From Burhinus oedicnemus (taxonomy: Eukaryota > Chordata > Aves > Charadriiformes > Burhinidae): a stretch of 64,000 bases of DNA. The position numbers were made by a program, and so were the translations under genes. The notes under the pieces were generated by a model, which was given only the letters and a program-made list of their open reading frames with translations, was not told where the DNA came from and did not search any database. The stretch is taken from contig VFFE01007669.1 in assembly GCA_008921705.1 (NCBI GenBank), forward strand, positions 3,673,601 to 3,737,600. The letters run 5' to 3'. Shown one piece after another: positions 44,501 to 59,500 of this stretch (the first letter of the stretch is position 1; each line of letters begins with the position of its first letter).

Positions 44501-47500
44501 CACAGAAATGTAAGAGACAAAAGATTCCATTTGGTCTCATTTTCACAGCTGAGCTAGGAACAGAAAAAGAGGAAAGATGATTAATATATTCTTTACTTGA
44601 TCTTCTAGACTGTCAGATCTCTGCTCTGCAATTAGGGAGACTTCAAACAAGGTTATCAATATCAATATCAATATATCCGTAGAAATAAGACAGACTCTAG
44701 AAAAATTTGCAAGTTCTGATATCACGCTGTTGGGGTGGCCCTTCCCACTCTTACCCTAAGGATCCTGTTGAAGTCTTCCTTGTCTACTCTCAAGAAGTGG
44801 CAGTTGTCTTCACGCAGAACAATGGATGCTGCTCTGGGAGCATCATTCACAAGCGCTAACTTGCCAAAATCATCTCCTTCGTGTAGAGTACATACCACAC
44901 CCTGCACAGAGCAAAACATTTACATACAGAAACCCATTATTACTCTGGATTCTATTGAAAGTCCTTGTACAAACACCGGACTTCACAATCAAATACCAAA
45001 ACAAATCTATTTGGCAGGAAATCAACAGCCAAAATAATGACTAGGAAACAATACTTGATAGCTGATTATTACTATTACTAAAGAAAGGCAAGAATAGAAA
45101 AGAATTGGCTTGTTCTCTGAAATTACATTCAGCTTGAAGGACTCTTCTAGCCCTGCTGAAGACAGAAAGCTGTTGAGTTGTTTGTTTTTTATTTATAGAG
45201 GCCCTAAAAAATAAGATCGTTTGCAGAAATAACATATAACACCACATCCTCAGCTGGTGTAAATCAGCAGTGCTCCGTTTACTCCAATTTATAGTAACAG
45301 AGGATCTAGCCCACCCAGTGATGTAAAAAACGTGGCTAAATATGGATTACTTAGAAACAGACTTAGCACCAGGGCCACTATGCTAGATTTTGGTGAAATG
45401 CTTGGTGTTCAGAATGGACGATCCTCAATCACCGAATGAGAAATCAATAGGACAGTGTCCTGGTTTGAGCAATACAGGACTAATTTCTCTTTCAGTAATT
45501 TTACTTTTCAGTAAAGTCTCTTCTAATGCTTGGGAAAATCATATTTTTAGAAGACTCTAGTGTCTGAATTTGTGAAAATATTTACTTTATAGCCAGCTAC
45601 GGTATGCAGGTTTCAAGGTCTCAGTGGTTTTGAGCTTGCCAGGTGCAGGGACGAGGAGGAGCAAGACCTGGGCACTTGACCCAAGCTGGCCAACAGGATT
45701 ATTTCATACCATGAACAAAAGTTTGCTGAGAAGCACTCTCTTCCTTGATGGCTGTGACCCTGAGCACTTCTTGCCCTGGTGCCAGACCCCTGAGGCCTTC
45801 CCTTCCTCCCAAAGCCGTAGCACTCGCAGTGTCCGACATTTACTGTCCACTGCTGGGAGTGCACAGCTTCTTACTGATATAGTTGGCTGAGTATAATCCT
45901 TGTATATTTTATATTGGTATCGGGATCAATACTGGTTCTTTAGTGTTATTAATGTTAATTATCTAGTCTTATTCTATTAAATCTGTTTATATTTCAACCC
46001 TCAGGTTTCCTTGTTTTTTCCTGATTCCCGTTCCTGGGTGGGGAGGGGTCATCGGGTGATAGAATAATTGTCTAAACAACAATAAATTGTTGTGGGTTTC
46101 TCACACCATAACACTGTGATAAAGGCAATGCCTTTTTCTCCACCTATTTTTATTTTTTTCTGCAAAAGAATTGTTGTGGGTTCTTCAAACCGTAATAGGA
46201 AGTAGGGATTTTTAAAGACTCAAGGGATTACCGTGTACCAAAGTCCTATTTTTTGCCTTGAAATATCTCTCTCATGAACAGGAAATTTAATAGAGATGCT
46301 TTTCAGTCTATAGCTTAACTAAAATGAAGAGCTGGCATAAATTTGGGAGGGGTTCATCCAACCTGAGAACCACTACTCACAAAGCAGTACTTCTGTCAGA
46401 CATGACTGACATGCATGAGAAAAGTTAGTCATACAAATGCAAAAGAATATGGTGGTAAAGGGACAGGGTAAAAACCTCCACGAGACAGAAGTCTGGCAAT
46501 TCACCAAATTCCAGCAAATTACTTTGTCCAAAAGATACTGATGTAACTCTGCTGAATTATATTCAGAAAGTGTGCAATATATCCCGAAATTATACAGCAA
46601 TCAACGGGAAGTATAATCAGTGAAACCACTGGATCATTTCTTAATAAAATTACATTCGATTTGTTTCTTCAAAGAAATTTTGCTCTGAATTAAACTGTAT
46701 TCCTTCAAAGTTTACTCTTACAATTTTAATAATAAGAATCACATAAAAAGGCTTCTGAAAAAAATACCTTGCCATAAATGACTACGTTTACCGATCCCTT
46801 TAGGATAATGTACCAAGAAGTACCTTCTTCTCCCTGATTAAATACTACAAGAGAGAAAAAAGATTTTATGATGAGAATACAGTTATTCAAAATATAAATG
46901 GGCCATATTCTGCACTCAATAAAATTCAAGGTAACTCTACTGCATTCATATTAATGTCTACCTTGAAAAAGGGCACACTATGATTTTAAAAACAATTGCC
47001 TTCAGATTTTAGAAAAAAAACCCCACACCCATATAGTAGGTATTACACTGATGTGAAAGTTGCTTTTATTTTCGATGACAATTGCAACAATTACTTTATC
47101 AATACATGTCAGGTTATCAATTACTAATCAACACACAGATTGGGATCCCACCAGTAGTAACATGTTCTAACCCAGTTCTCTAGGGCTATGAATTTGACAT
47201 TCATTTGTTAAAACTTCTCAGTATAAACAAGTATAAGTAATCTAACATTTTAAAACCTTTATTTTGTGCAGCAAGATTTTTTTTAATACAAGGATAATAT
47301 TAAAATACATTTTAAATAGAGATTGGTCCAACCTAAAATTCTAGATAAAAATGCACCCAAATTATAGGTGATACATACATCCAACCAAGGATATAGAATT
47401 GATTTTGGTACTGTCCCTGCAATCAGCAACAGAGTAAGCCAACACCTATCGCCTCAGGTTTTAAACACTGAGTGCCAGTCAAGTTTGAAGAGTGCATCCA

Positions 47501-50500
47501 GGTTTTGCTCTTGTCATTTAAACATTAAGAATTTAAATGTTCATGCCACAGATGAGAAAGATGATCTGACAGGATTCCATTTACTTACAGACCGTTCCTG
47601 CTTTGGGATGTGACTCAAAAATGAGGACACCAGCTAATTCTCGCTTTACCTTAAAATAAAGAGAGAGAAATTATAGTTTTTATATGTATCTTGTTCTTCC
47701 TGGTGAGACGAAATCACATAATATACCCCAGTCGCTGTTTTCCTTCCCTCTGCATCGTTCAGCACTCATTCAGAGTCACACAGCCAGACAATGGTCTGCT
47801 TCACTTGATGTCCTGTTTCCTACTGATCGGCTTTACAGAACATGAGCCTCTACATCCTGGCTCCAAATGGCTCAGACAAGGGCATCTTTAAGATACCAGT
47901 CTCCACATCTTCTTCATACACACACATTCGAAACCATCATTAACAACTAACATTAACATGATGGAAAATTTCAAACGGTAATAGCTAATCTATTACAGAA
48001 AATAGCTAGCAATTGCCAAGTACTCCATGGGGCTCCGTGGTACTCCTGTTCTTCCCTGAGAAATCAGTACCTTTCCCCTTACTGATGTAAGTCTGGCCAC
48101 TTCTGCTGTGTCGAGCTGTGAGGCACAGCCATCTGGACCTGCCAAGGCCTCTCCATGCCTGACAGCTTCCCAGGCAAAACGTCCAGCTCACTACCACTTC
48201 CAGAACTGAAGAATGTGACACTGCCCTTGGTGTCAGCCTCCTCCTCAGCTGGGTTTGTATTGCTCTGGTGTGATTAGCTCTTGCAACTGACTGGGCAGTT
48301 GCCTCTAGGGAGACACTGTTTAAAACTGCTTTTTCTCACTGTAAACACTGTCAGTGTTACTTTCACAAAATAGTAGCAGCACTGGGAACCTCATATCATC
48401 CTGAGTTTTCCTATGTGCTTTATGCCTGTCTTCGTACAACTGCAAGTCTCCAAGGACTTGGAGGCCAATTTCCAAGCAGTGGGATTCTTGTTTTCCGAGA
48501 ATGTCACTTTGTGACAATCCACATTTCAGAGGTACTACTGTGTAAATTAACTGTGCCGAATACAGATCAAAAGCTGGTTCCAACATATATTTATTAGTAG
48601 TATTTTCACACCATTCTCCCAAGAAAAAATTGCAGAGGAACTCTCAAAATTCTGGACACAACCCAGACGAGAGTCTGGTGGCTGCATCTCCTAAGATGGG
48701 TGGACACATTCGGGCTCTGATGTCCTAAAGGCACCCACCAAACCTTTGCTCAGGCAGCAAGCATAAACATACTCCACCAGCCACCCCTCTCAGAACCATT
48801 TCCTGACAGCCAGTGCAAAGCACTTCCCGTTTGCAGTCTGGAGAAGAAGAGGGATAAACAGAGGTGTTTGGACAGTTTTTTTTACTACAGTGACCAGTGA
48901 AGGCACTCACAGGCCTGTGATTTCTGTAACAATTAGCTCACCCAACTCTTTTATAACTTCTGCCTGAAGGCAATGACACTTTCATAAAGGCAGGAAATAC
49001 AACCCCATTAGCACTGTTCTGTACATTGTAGAAAGCGTTCCTATCCATGTACCTCCTCAGATGTCTTCTCAGTTGTTTCAGTCATTTGCTTCTGCAGTGA
49101 ATGAATCCTTTTGATGAAGCCAAGAATTTGATTTGTTTTTAACACCGTATTCTATAATTGTTTTTCATTCATATATTAACTTCACAGGCTTCTCTAGCAG
49201 GGATTAGTTCACCACCATGCGACTTGAGTTTTATACATTTTACTTCCTGCTGCTCATGGCATATCTAGAAACGTACTACTTTAGGAATTGCTTTCAAGTC
49301 GATTGACCATTAATCTTCTGGTTCATAGGAGCAATGCTGTCTGTTGCTCCTCTGAAGATTTCCTCTAAGCTAGTCATGGTTTCTGTCCTCTGCTTTAGTT
49401 CATGCTGCACGTAATAGGCTGGCATTTCCAAATTCTTACTAAAAACATGGAAACGACTGCACTTTTTCAAAACACCAAGTACTTCTTGCAGTTTGTATCA
49501 TTTGCCATCCTTGTTCTATGTGCTACTTGCTGTGGATTCTGACCTCAAGTCTCTATTTCTTCTGAGCTGGAAATATTTTGTGTTTCGGATTTTTTTGTTC
49601 TGGGTTATGTCTGTATATCAAGAGTGTTCTCCACTCCCTCTCAGTTATCTGTCTCAGGTAGTATCTTTTGTTTGATTTGAAAAGGGTCATTTCTGGATCT
49701 TACAGAAGTCTTTCTATAAATCCTTTTTTCCTACATTCCAGAGATGCTTAAGGATTTTGGCTGGCTGTTCCCTCTTAGTTCCGTTACCAACTCAATGTTT
49801 TTTGAAAAACATTGCTCAGGTGTTATATGTTTGCACAGAGTATTATCTTTCTGTAACGCAGCTTCATAATTAGCTGCATCTGCCCAAGTTAGCTGAGAAT
49901 TATTGAAAAAATCAAGAGCTTCCAAAGAAGCTATTGTCAAACACAAATTACTTTCTGACTGGCTTCCTTTTTCTGACAACACCCACATTTTGCTGCTACC
50001 ATGTAAAGCTTTTTTCAGTTGCCTACACAGTGTGTCAACGACGGTGACACTTTAAAACAGTTGCATTCTCTCCTCCAGGCATTTTCTCCATTTCATTTAT
50101 TCTTGGTTCTCTGCACTGTTCTTGCACACTAAGACCGAAGGTGTCTGATGAGGCTTCCTTCACTCTAGGACCAAACTCCAACCAGCCAGCACTGCGCAGT
50201 ACACCTTTCTGCACTGTGTAATTCCTCCTCCTGGTTCAAGCCAAGACTTATAATTCAGATATCAGACATCTAATCTGCAAAATTCTTTAGGGCCACAGAC
50301 CCAGGTGTCAGATCAGATTGCATGCACCTTAATTTAAACTCAGATATGGGCCCAGACGGAGGCACCTCTGCCAAGTGAGTGAGGTAGGGGCTGTGCAGAA
50401 ACACATGAAGAGAATTATATCTGATATCCAAAAGAAAACCTACATCTGCATAGTGCTTGGGTGGTCCTCACAGGTGGGAATAACTTCTCTGCACAGTAAG

Positions 50501-53500
50501 TATAAATAGAAAGGGTTGTAGGTGCTCCAATTCTAATCAAGTACCAGAAGTCAAAATTCAATCTCCCTTTTGGTGATGAGTTTAATTTTAAAAAATACTT
50601 ACTGTGGTAGAAAGATGAGATAAGGCCTTAATGTGAAGAAGTTCTTCATATATAATTTCTAAGTCATCTACAGTTCTCTGGCCAGGCCTATAGAGAGAAG
50701 ATAAAAAGGACAGCAAAATGCAATAAATGCCCAAAATAAACGCTTCAGAGAAGTACAAAACAACACAAAATGCTGTTGTACCGTCTACTGAAGGGTACAT
50801 CCTCACTAAACAGGGACTGAACGATGGTTCTGGCTGGAGGAGTGAAACACACAAAGGATGGAGGTGCTATGAAACCACCTGAATGACACCGAGAAGCAGC
50901 CATGGCAACCACCTTAGCGAGATCCTGATTAGGCAGCTTTCCTGATGAAATCAAGTGTTCTATATGTAAAATGGTCAGATAAATCAGAAATGATACATAA
51001 AGATTTGTTCCTTTCAAAAGACCTCCTGAGTGTGGGACCTGGACTATTTTTCACATGCGGCACTAATTAGTTGTAGCAAACACATAGTAGCAGCAGTTTG
51101 TAAAGGAGTGCGTGAATTTCTGCTAAACAAATTGGAAGAGGCAGCAGTGCATCTTGGAGGACAGTAAATGACTGCTATAGAGTTAACGCTGAGTGCTGTT
51201 GTTTAGTCCCAAAGGTAAATAAGAACCACTCAGTAGTTTCAACTTCTCTCACTGAAAAATACAAGGAGCTGCCATTAATAAAAAGCACGCATTGATGAAG
51301 GAATAATCCTCCTATAGCCCAATAAGGAATGAGGCTGCCACTGTGACTGAAATAATTGCATTTCTGTAGACTACACACTGGAAAGTTTTCTGATTGCTAA
51401 AAAAGGACACAAACACTCCGAGGACTGCAGTGTGTCAGAGATGCTCTGGAGGATCTAATAAGTAGTACCCATAAGAAGGAGCTGCAGGAGCTTGTGAATA
51501 ACTCCTAATCTTTTTCCCATTCACAAGATTCTCTTCAGTCAAAGTGTCCAATACATGTTTAATTTTAAAAGGACAAATTCTCCTGTGATATAATTTCAGA
51601 CAGCACATCGGAGTTGCATACACACATACAGAAAAAATCCTTTAATGCATTATCCTAAGTTACTTTTATAGGATTAAGTCCTTTCAAACAATGTTTTCGA
51701 TTTGTGAAAAGCAGAATATAAGTAATTAAATCAATGGGCCAAGAACAGGAAAAAAAAGCAACCTAGTCCATAAGAAGGGAGAGAGGATAAATTTAAGATG
51801 TTAGGAAATGGGATACAGGAAGTCCAGTCCAGGGGCAGGAGTTTCAAAGGAGAAGGTTTCCATGCTCACATTAAGAACAGGCTAGTGCGCAGTTCCAAAC
51901 CCCACTGTCTGCAATGTGTGGTGTCTAAAGAATTAACAGCACAGCTGAATCTTTGGACAGCCCTAAAAGCAATGTCACAATGAACCTTTCTGATAGAAGT
52001 TTTCCTCCTAAAATGTCAATATTACAGGAGATTCTAGCATCTAGATGATCAGGAAAGTCATGCAAAGAAATATAGTGCTCTACAGGTTTTCTGCCTAATC
52101 ACCTCTAACAGTCTAAATCATGTGTGAGGTAGAGGGAGCACCCAGCAATTGTCACACTCTGGAGTTATATTGCATCTTTTTGCAAAAGAAGTTTGATGGA
52201 GACTTCTTTTGGATGAAAGAAGCATGGAGGAAATCATAGAAAACATAAGGACAACTGACATCTCTGCTAAGCAAGCTGTATTTTTCACCTGTTCCTCACC
52301 AATGACATGCATTTATTATTACCCAGATCAAAGACCAATTTAGACAGAAAACGTTTTGGATTAAATTATTCTTTTCTCATACAGAACGGAATAAACTGTT
52401 AAGGGAGAAACAGAAACTGGTTTGGTACTGCTGTGCCCTCTAGTGACTCAAAATACTCTTTACCATTTCTGAATCTGGCTTGAAATTATAAGGCTGCCAC
52501 TCCGAGTGATTTATGTGGGGCAGTAGCAGCTTAATTAAGCACAGAATAAAGCTAAGCCAGTACTAGCTACCTTTCACTGGAGATTTAAGAAACACAAGGT
52601 AAGGATTTTAACAAATAATACTTCCCATAGGAAGTAACAACTTTAATTTTATTACATGCTTGCAAAACCAGCATGTCTTGGAAAAAGGAAAACATAGCAT
52701 AGCAAATTAACAAATTTCTACATGAAATTAAAATATAAAAGGATGATGTCTTACTACCTCAGATCTCTATCAAGACAAAAGGGTACACTCTTCTTTCAGT
52801 ATGTCCATTTGCCTCCTGCGTTAGCACACTGGGAGGACTGACAATCTATAGTGGATGTACCCAGTCTTTACTTCTGCTCCTGCAGATGTCACGTGGAGAG
52901 ATATTAGGCATCACTGCTTCTGTAAAACCTGTGTGGTGACCCACTGATGTTGATTTGTAGGATCCTGCTGTGTAAAGACCTAGTTTCTGCAGGGGACACA
53001 TTCTAACAGCAATAGCTGGTTACAGACAGGATAATAAATGGAATAGGTAGAGAACAAGGCTACACATTAATGGACAGAACTCAGGTGATATTAAGTGATC
53101 AATAAAAACTGTTCAGTGTTTGCAGAATTTATCAAGGTCAGAGACACTGAGCTTCTCTGTGACAAAGATGTTGACAGTAACATAGTACTTTGCCACTGAT
53201 AAACCATGTACGTACAGCTAACCAGAAAATTCTCAGATAATAAGAACAAGGGAAAAGATCAGAGACACTAAAACATTGCGATTATATGTCAAATAAGCAT
53301 ATATTTCCAGAGTACAAATGTTGTCTTCAAGTACCATAAAGAATATATAGGAGACATGAATAATTCTACCTACTACCTGTGTCTGAGTGTGAAAGTGAAT
53401 GCATGTTCACCTACTCTAGCACAGAAGCTAATTACGTAATCTTTGTACTTGAATCCGGGCTCCTTGATTAACTCCATACATAACATTTACCACATATAAT

Positions 53501-56500
53501 TCCCATAGATGTCAGTGAACTGATATATGGAAAGATAATCTGTATTTCCTGTCCCAGAAATAACACTTGGTTTATTAACTGTCGTTGGCAGGAAACTCCA
53601 CCAAGGACTATGGAACTTAATACAGTCTTTATGGAGAAATCCAGTATGGTTCTTACTCCTAACAGCTGGGTGGAATAGCTAAATAAAAAATTTTAAGAAT
53701 ATGAGAATAAATATATCTTGCTTAATTTTTTCAAGATCTTCAAGAAGCTACAGATTCTTAGCAATAATTAAATTGTTATTTTATTATATATTTTTATATT
53801 TTATATTTTTAGTATTTTATAATAATTCTTTTTATGATGTTTACCATGTTTAAATTTGTTTTCAATTCCTTTCCCTAGTATCCCGTCGAGCTTACTTATG
53901 CAAGTGACACTAAAATTTGATTAGTGATCACATGTGGAAGCAAACACTCTTTGTACTGAGAAAAAAATTTGCTGAGTGAAGTCACCAAGAATATATAACA
54001 CAGACTTTTGTTTCAGTCATACTGCTAACTTACTGTAGCCTGGAGTATTAAAAAAGAATATAATCCATAAAATCATCTGAGTTAAATACTGTTGTCTAAT
54101 ATCATTCTCCCTCTAAAGACTCCTGTTATTATTGTGCTTAGCTTTGTATTATAGCATCCTATTTAATTAGGGTTTACCATCAAGTTAGCTATACCTGAAC
54201 ACCATTAAAATCAAATAAAAATAACTAGAAAAATGTTTTCAGGATGTATTTTCATACTGAAGGACTGAAAATCTTGTACGGAAGAGCTGTGTTAATTCTA
54301 CAATATTTTTCCCAGGGACTTGCTCCAGGTCTGCACCTGTGCTCCAGGCATTATAAGGAGCAGAGCACTGTGTTTGCTACTTCACAAAAAGCTATTTTCA
54401 CATTCAGTGTATGTGTTTCCAAAGAAAAAAAACCCACCCAATAGCAACAAGAGCCTGCCAAAAATTTCCCTGAGCTCTATTCTGTTTTTTAAACTATAGA
54501 ACATTCTTTCACAGTTTGACAGTTAAAATGCTGCAGTTAATGTAATAAACAGAGAATTTTTTAAGTCGACTGTCAAAACAAGTGACACTTTTTGCTAGAG
54601 ATTTTCAGATTTTGAACAATAGAAAGTACCTTTCAAAGCAACAGCTTCATTATACAATCAAATTCTCAAAGTAATCTTCTCATCAAAGAATATTGTCTTA
54701 TTTCTTTCAGGGTAATTATCTGAGTTCTGCAACCTCTCCGGAAATGGTGACTATTATAAAATGCAGCTGTGCTGGTTTGAAAATTGTGGGTCCTGCTCAG
54801 GTCAGCTAGAGCCAGAGTCTCTGAAGCCCTGACAATTCCTTCAACTTTTGGCAGCTGTAACGGCGTCTAGTCAAAACTAGCAGGACTCTGAGGATTCATG
54901 GAGATTTAACAGCTTTGATACAGCTCAGCCCACAGTGGACTTTCATCTAGCAAAATCATAACGTATGTAAACCGAATACTAGAACAGTAGTTAATACGGT
55001 GCCTGGCAGTACCAGCTTGCTTCCATGAGCAAAGGGCAGCAAAAATAAGCACCCTCAGGGACAGGGATAAGGAAAGATGTCAGATGGCTGTCAGTCTTGA
55101 GAAAACCTCTTTCCCCTCACTATATTGCATGAAACATCTCCTATGAATATTCTTTCAGATGACGCTGTGCAAATGACGACACGGAGGGGAAAGCAGTACT
55201 TTCCACAGCATCATTCCAGCACTCTCTGCAAGGAGTGTGGATGATAATCAACATTGATTCTGCCAGGGTAAACTTACACTGGCTGCTCTGAAAGTCATGA
55301 CGGAAAGCAAATGTAGTAGGCAGCCAAAAACCATGATAACCTAAGGGGGCAATTCTCCAAGAGCCAACCTGCTCAGTCACCCTGAGGCAAAGGAGATAGC
55401 GCAGAGGTGCAGGGTCACAGCACATATAGCGCTGCTCGCGGTCTCCTAATGACTGGCGTGTGCTCATAGGTGCAAGAAGCCCTCTTTAGCTCCTCCATGG
55501 AGAATGCACAGGACATTTCTGTGAGGAGAAAACACCTCACTTCCCTGACAGCATAAGGGTTTATGGAAGCACCATGCTCCCAATCTAGTTTGTCTATGTA
55601 TTCTGTGTGGCAGGGAGAGAGTGGTCCTTTGGTTGTGTTTAACTAGACCTCTAATAAAAAGAGGAAAGAGAATTTATACTTCTAAAACTACTGCTGCATG
55701 GCAGTGTTACCTATTTTGATAAGCACAAGTATCTGATGGCACTTTTTGAAATTTGATGCTTTTAGCAAGTTTTTGGAAAAGTGCCATCTAAATGAGCATA
55801 CAATCTAAACAGACAACAGATGGCCAAGAATGGAGCAGAGAAAGGATACAGAGGGAAACAGAACAGGAGCAAGCACTTGTGTTAAGTGGATTCAAAACAT
55901 TTAGTATAAAAAACGTTCTCATACTGTAGGGAAGGCTCAATCCTATTCCATAGCAAAGACAAACTTTGCCAATGGCCTCAAAGGCGCAGGATCCAGCTTT
56001 GTTTACTTATTTTCCTTGAACTGACCCTTTTACAAGTGAATCTTTTGTGAAGATGACCTTAAGTAACTCATTATGCTCAGTGCGCTTAATTAGCAGTAAA
56101 ACATGTCTTCAGTGGCTCCTAAACACTACCTGCATAATGAAGAGGTTGCCTTCAATGGAGGGTCAAACAGAGTTTATACTGGTTGCTTTGAAGTCACTAT
56201 GAAGTTGCCTGTAAAAAAATGCCTTTAGCACACTTCTCAGTGTGACCAGAATGTATTGCTGAAAGGATGGTTAGCCAACCGACGAGTGAGAGGACACGAT
56301 CTGATAGCTATGAAAAGGTGAGGCAGACATCCTCTGTGGCCTAGGTACAGAAAGCATTTTTTTTTTTCAATGTATTGATTTTACAACAATAAGAATGGAT
56401 AAATAAACCCACAAAGCCACATTTCACACCTTGCTAGCAAACTACAACAGGCTAAGTCCAGCCTATCTTAATTCAATAAAGTTCTACCAAGGATCAATCT

Positions 56501-59500
56501 AATTAATGGCTGGCACTGACAACTGTAATTGAAAGGTACCTGCTGTGCTGCCATTCTACCACTCTACTCACTCACAATAACTGAAAGCAGCATAGTTAAT
56601 TGAATCGCACGTCTACACAGAAAGTGTTAACAGAGCAGGACTCTTCTAATACCTGCAACTTACTTTTGGGGAGACTCAGAAATGAAATAAAAACTTGTAA
56701 CGCAGCATTTTCCTCAAGGTGAGTATGATGGCATTCATGGCCTTTGACGGTTATTCTCAACACACAGTTCAACTTATAAGCATTAATAAGGACTGGAAAT
56801 GACTTGATATGGACTTAAAAACAAACTGGCACGGAAGTGAAATAACTGGCCAAAGGATGCCTGATAATAAATGCAGATTTCTCTTGTTTCCATGTCACAA
56901 GGATGGCCCATCTGTAATATTAACTCATTAATCTGCTTACGGTTTTCTGAGAATCATCCTCATATGAGCATCTGGCCCAATCTGAGACAGAAGCAGCATG
57001 GTGTCCTGTAGCTCCTCATCACATTCTTTTTTCTCTTCCTCAGTTGGCAAAGGGGCATCTTCATGCTCATCATCCAAAAATCGATAAAACAAGTATTTGT
57101 CTTGAAAGTGGTGTTCCTGATCCACTGAAAACAATGTAACATATCAAACACAAAGCTCTCCTCATTAAAGTTAACCTTGTAGAAATATGTGTAGCATGGT
57201 ATACGTCACAGATATATTAGTTAGGAAGGGAAAAAAAGCTACAGAGAAACTGCAAGAGTATGAAACACCTTTATTTCCCACATATGTCCAAATTATATAG
57301 CTTGAAGCGTACACTTTTAAATTGTGTACTACAAATACTTTCCAAAAGGCTTCTATATATGTGTGCTGTGGGTGTGTATAACATACATGTGTGTGTGCAT
57401 GCACGGGTGTGGTTTTTCTCTTATTAGATCTGGTTTTGTTCTTATTGTTTCAAACCACTTCATTTAAGCAAAGAATTCTCACTGGGGAAACAGTTACATC
57501 ATGGATTTCTAAGAGGTGTTCTCTAGCATGGACACCCTGCCCTACGTGTTTCAGACACAGCTAAAAGGTAACAAAAGCATCTAAATTCTTTCTGATGTAC
57601 CAGAAATGTACGTCATCAAGATATAATCCCAAGGGAACTTAACGGAAAGACTACTAAGAGAAGATTTCTAAAGACAGGCTATGATATAGTGCAGGACAAA
57701 GCCTCAGTCTTCCAAGCAAGTCAGAGTGATTTGTTGAGTTGGTTACTGTGATACAGCTTGCAACAGCTTGTCCTTGGGAGTTCAAGGGAATATTAGGCAG
57801 GAATTAAAGCTGGAGCCCTTAGGGTAAGGAAGCAGTGGAAACATTCTCTTTTCTTAGTGTGGAAATTTTTCCCTAGGATATGGGAAGCACAACAGAGGAT
57901 AAATGGAAGTGTACTGGAATAGAGCTGCTCTTCTGAACTTAATAAAACGGTACATGTAAAGTTTCAAATATGAATATTGCTTTAGAAAGCTACCATTTTG
58001 AGGGCTATAATACCATGTTAGCAAGTAAATCCGGCCAAATGGAAACTGAAAGTCAATGTAAAATACAGTTAGAAAACTAACATAAAATCCCAGATCTCTG
58101 CACTGGAATATTTGAAGTGCTGAATTTGGGAACCATTCCAAAACCACTGAAAATCTTTCCAAAATTATAGATCTGAGCAAACACAAATGCTCACATTCAC
58201 TTCCAAATCCCTGATGAAGATCAGTTTTGTGTATGGTAACACATCTCTTGGTTTTGGCCTGAATGCTATCCAGCTCTTGCAGTATAAGCACAAGCCAGTG
58301 TACTCCTAAGTATAATTAGAATTATCATTATGAATTGTTCATTTACTTTTCAATATTCTCATAAGTAAAAAAGGTATATTGGTAGCAAGATTCATGTAAC
58401 ACCGTCTGTGTGTTGCACTTATGAATGAACAAGCTGCTCTGCAGCATTTCTTTTGGGCTCATGATACCTTTCTTTTTCATGGGAGAGATCTACAGAGGCA
58501 CTGATGTCACACATTGTCTATGTTTTAGTCAAGATGCTGATTCTCTTTATCTTACCATGGTTAAGAACACCTTCTTCCAGCAATACTTGCCACATGCCAA
58601 CAGCCTGGGTTCGTGAATGGACACAAGGACTTTGCTGCATCATCCAGTCAACTAGTTCTGTCCCCACGCAGCATTGCCTTAAGGACAAATAAATAGATAG
58701 AAATTAAAAGGGAGCTAACCGAGAGAGATCTCACACAGTGTCTGCCAAGAACAGTGATATCTTAAACTCTGTATAACCTTACTCAAATCTCCCTACAGAA
58801 AACGCAATGTCAGCATCTACGCATATGTGCTTGAAATACCCGTGAAGTTGTTCAATTTTGAGAGGGTCACCTCAGCAGAACAGCAAGTGTTTTAGGAAAT
58901 GCAAAGTTCAGAGGATCAGAGTGAGCCTGTGCCACCTGGTACAAAACCTATTGCACCAGTGCAACAAACTTCAACCCAGATTTCAAAGGAAACCTCCTCT
59001 ACATACCACAGGATAGCAAAAGCCTCACGCTTTTTCAGAATCATCTAACACCGTAAAAGCTTTGCTAATGCAAACAGCCTCCACAGGAAGAGTGAGTGTT
59101 ATGAGAGTGTTCCTCCATTTATAATCAAACTCCGGCCACACTGTATTTGGGGGACATTGGTTTGTAGGTCTACAGTGCTTCTGAGGCTCTCTCAGGCTAG
59201 GTGCTGGTCACCTCTTGGGTCCTGACTGACCCAGAGGCAGACAACAGAAGGCCTCAAGTACTGGAGAACGCCCAAAGAGGGGGAAAAACCAAAAAGCCAT
59301 GTGGTCACTAAGTAAAATTCTTTGTCATAACACTCCCTAGTTTAGCAGAACAGAAGCAAATAAGCGATGTGATCAAAAACTTACAAATCTGTAATTGATC
59401 ACACGCAAAACAGAGAGGAAGCTGGCTACTCCTTCTAGACAGGCTCTCGTGGTTCCACACTTAATGCACCACTTTCAGAGACCAAGGAAATACATAATAC

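Noticed and set aside
49794..49815. Near-palindrome CAATGTTTTTTGAAAAACATTG
   Set aside because: Falls inside the retrocopy-like reading frame and is explained by codons there; A/T-rich near-palindromes are common by chance.
57854..58291. 145-codon minus-strand open frame
   Set aside because: Phe/Tyr/Leu-rich, low-complexity translation typical of chance AT-rich frames; no splice sites linking it to RAPGEF4, and the true exons on either side join without it.
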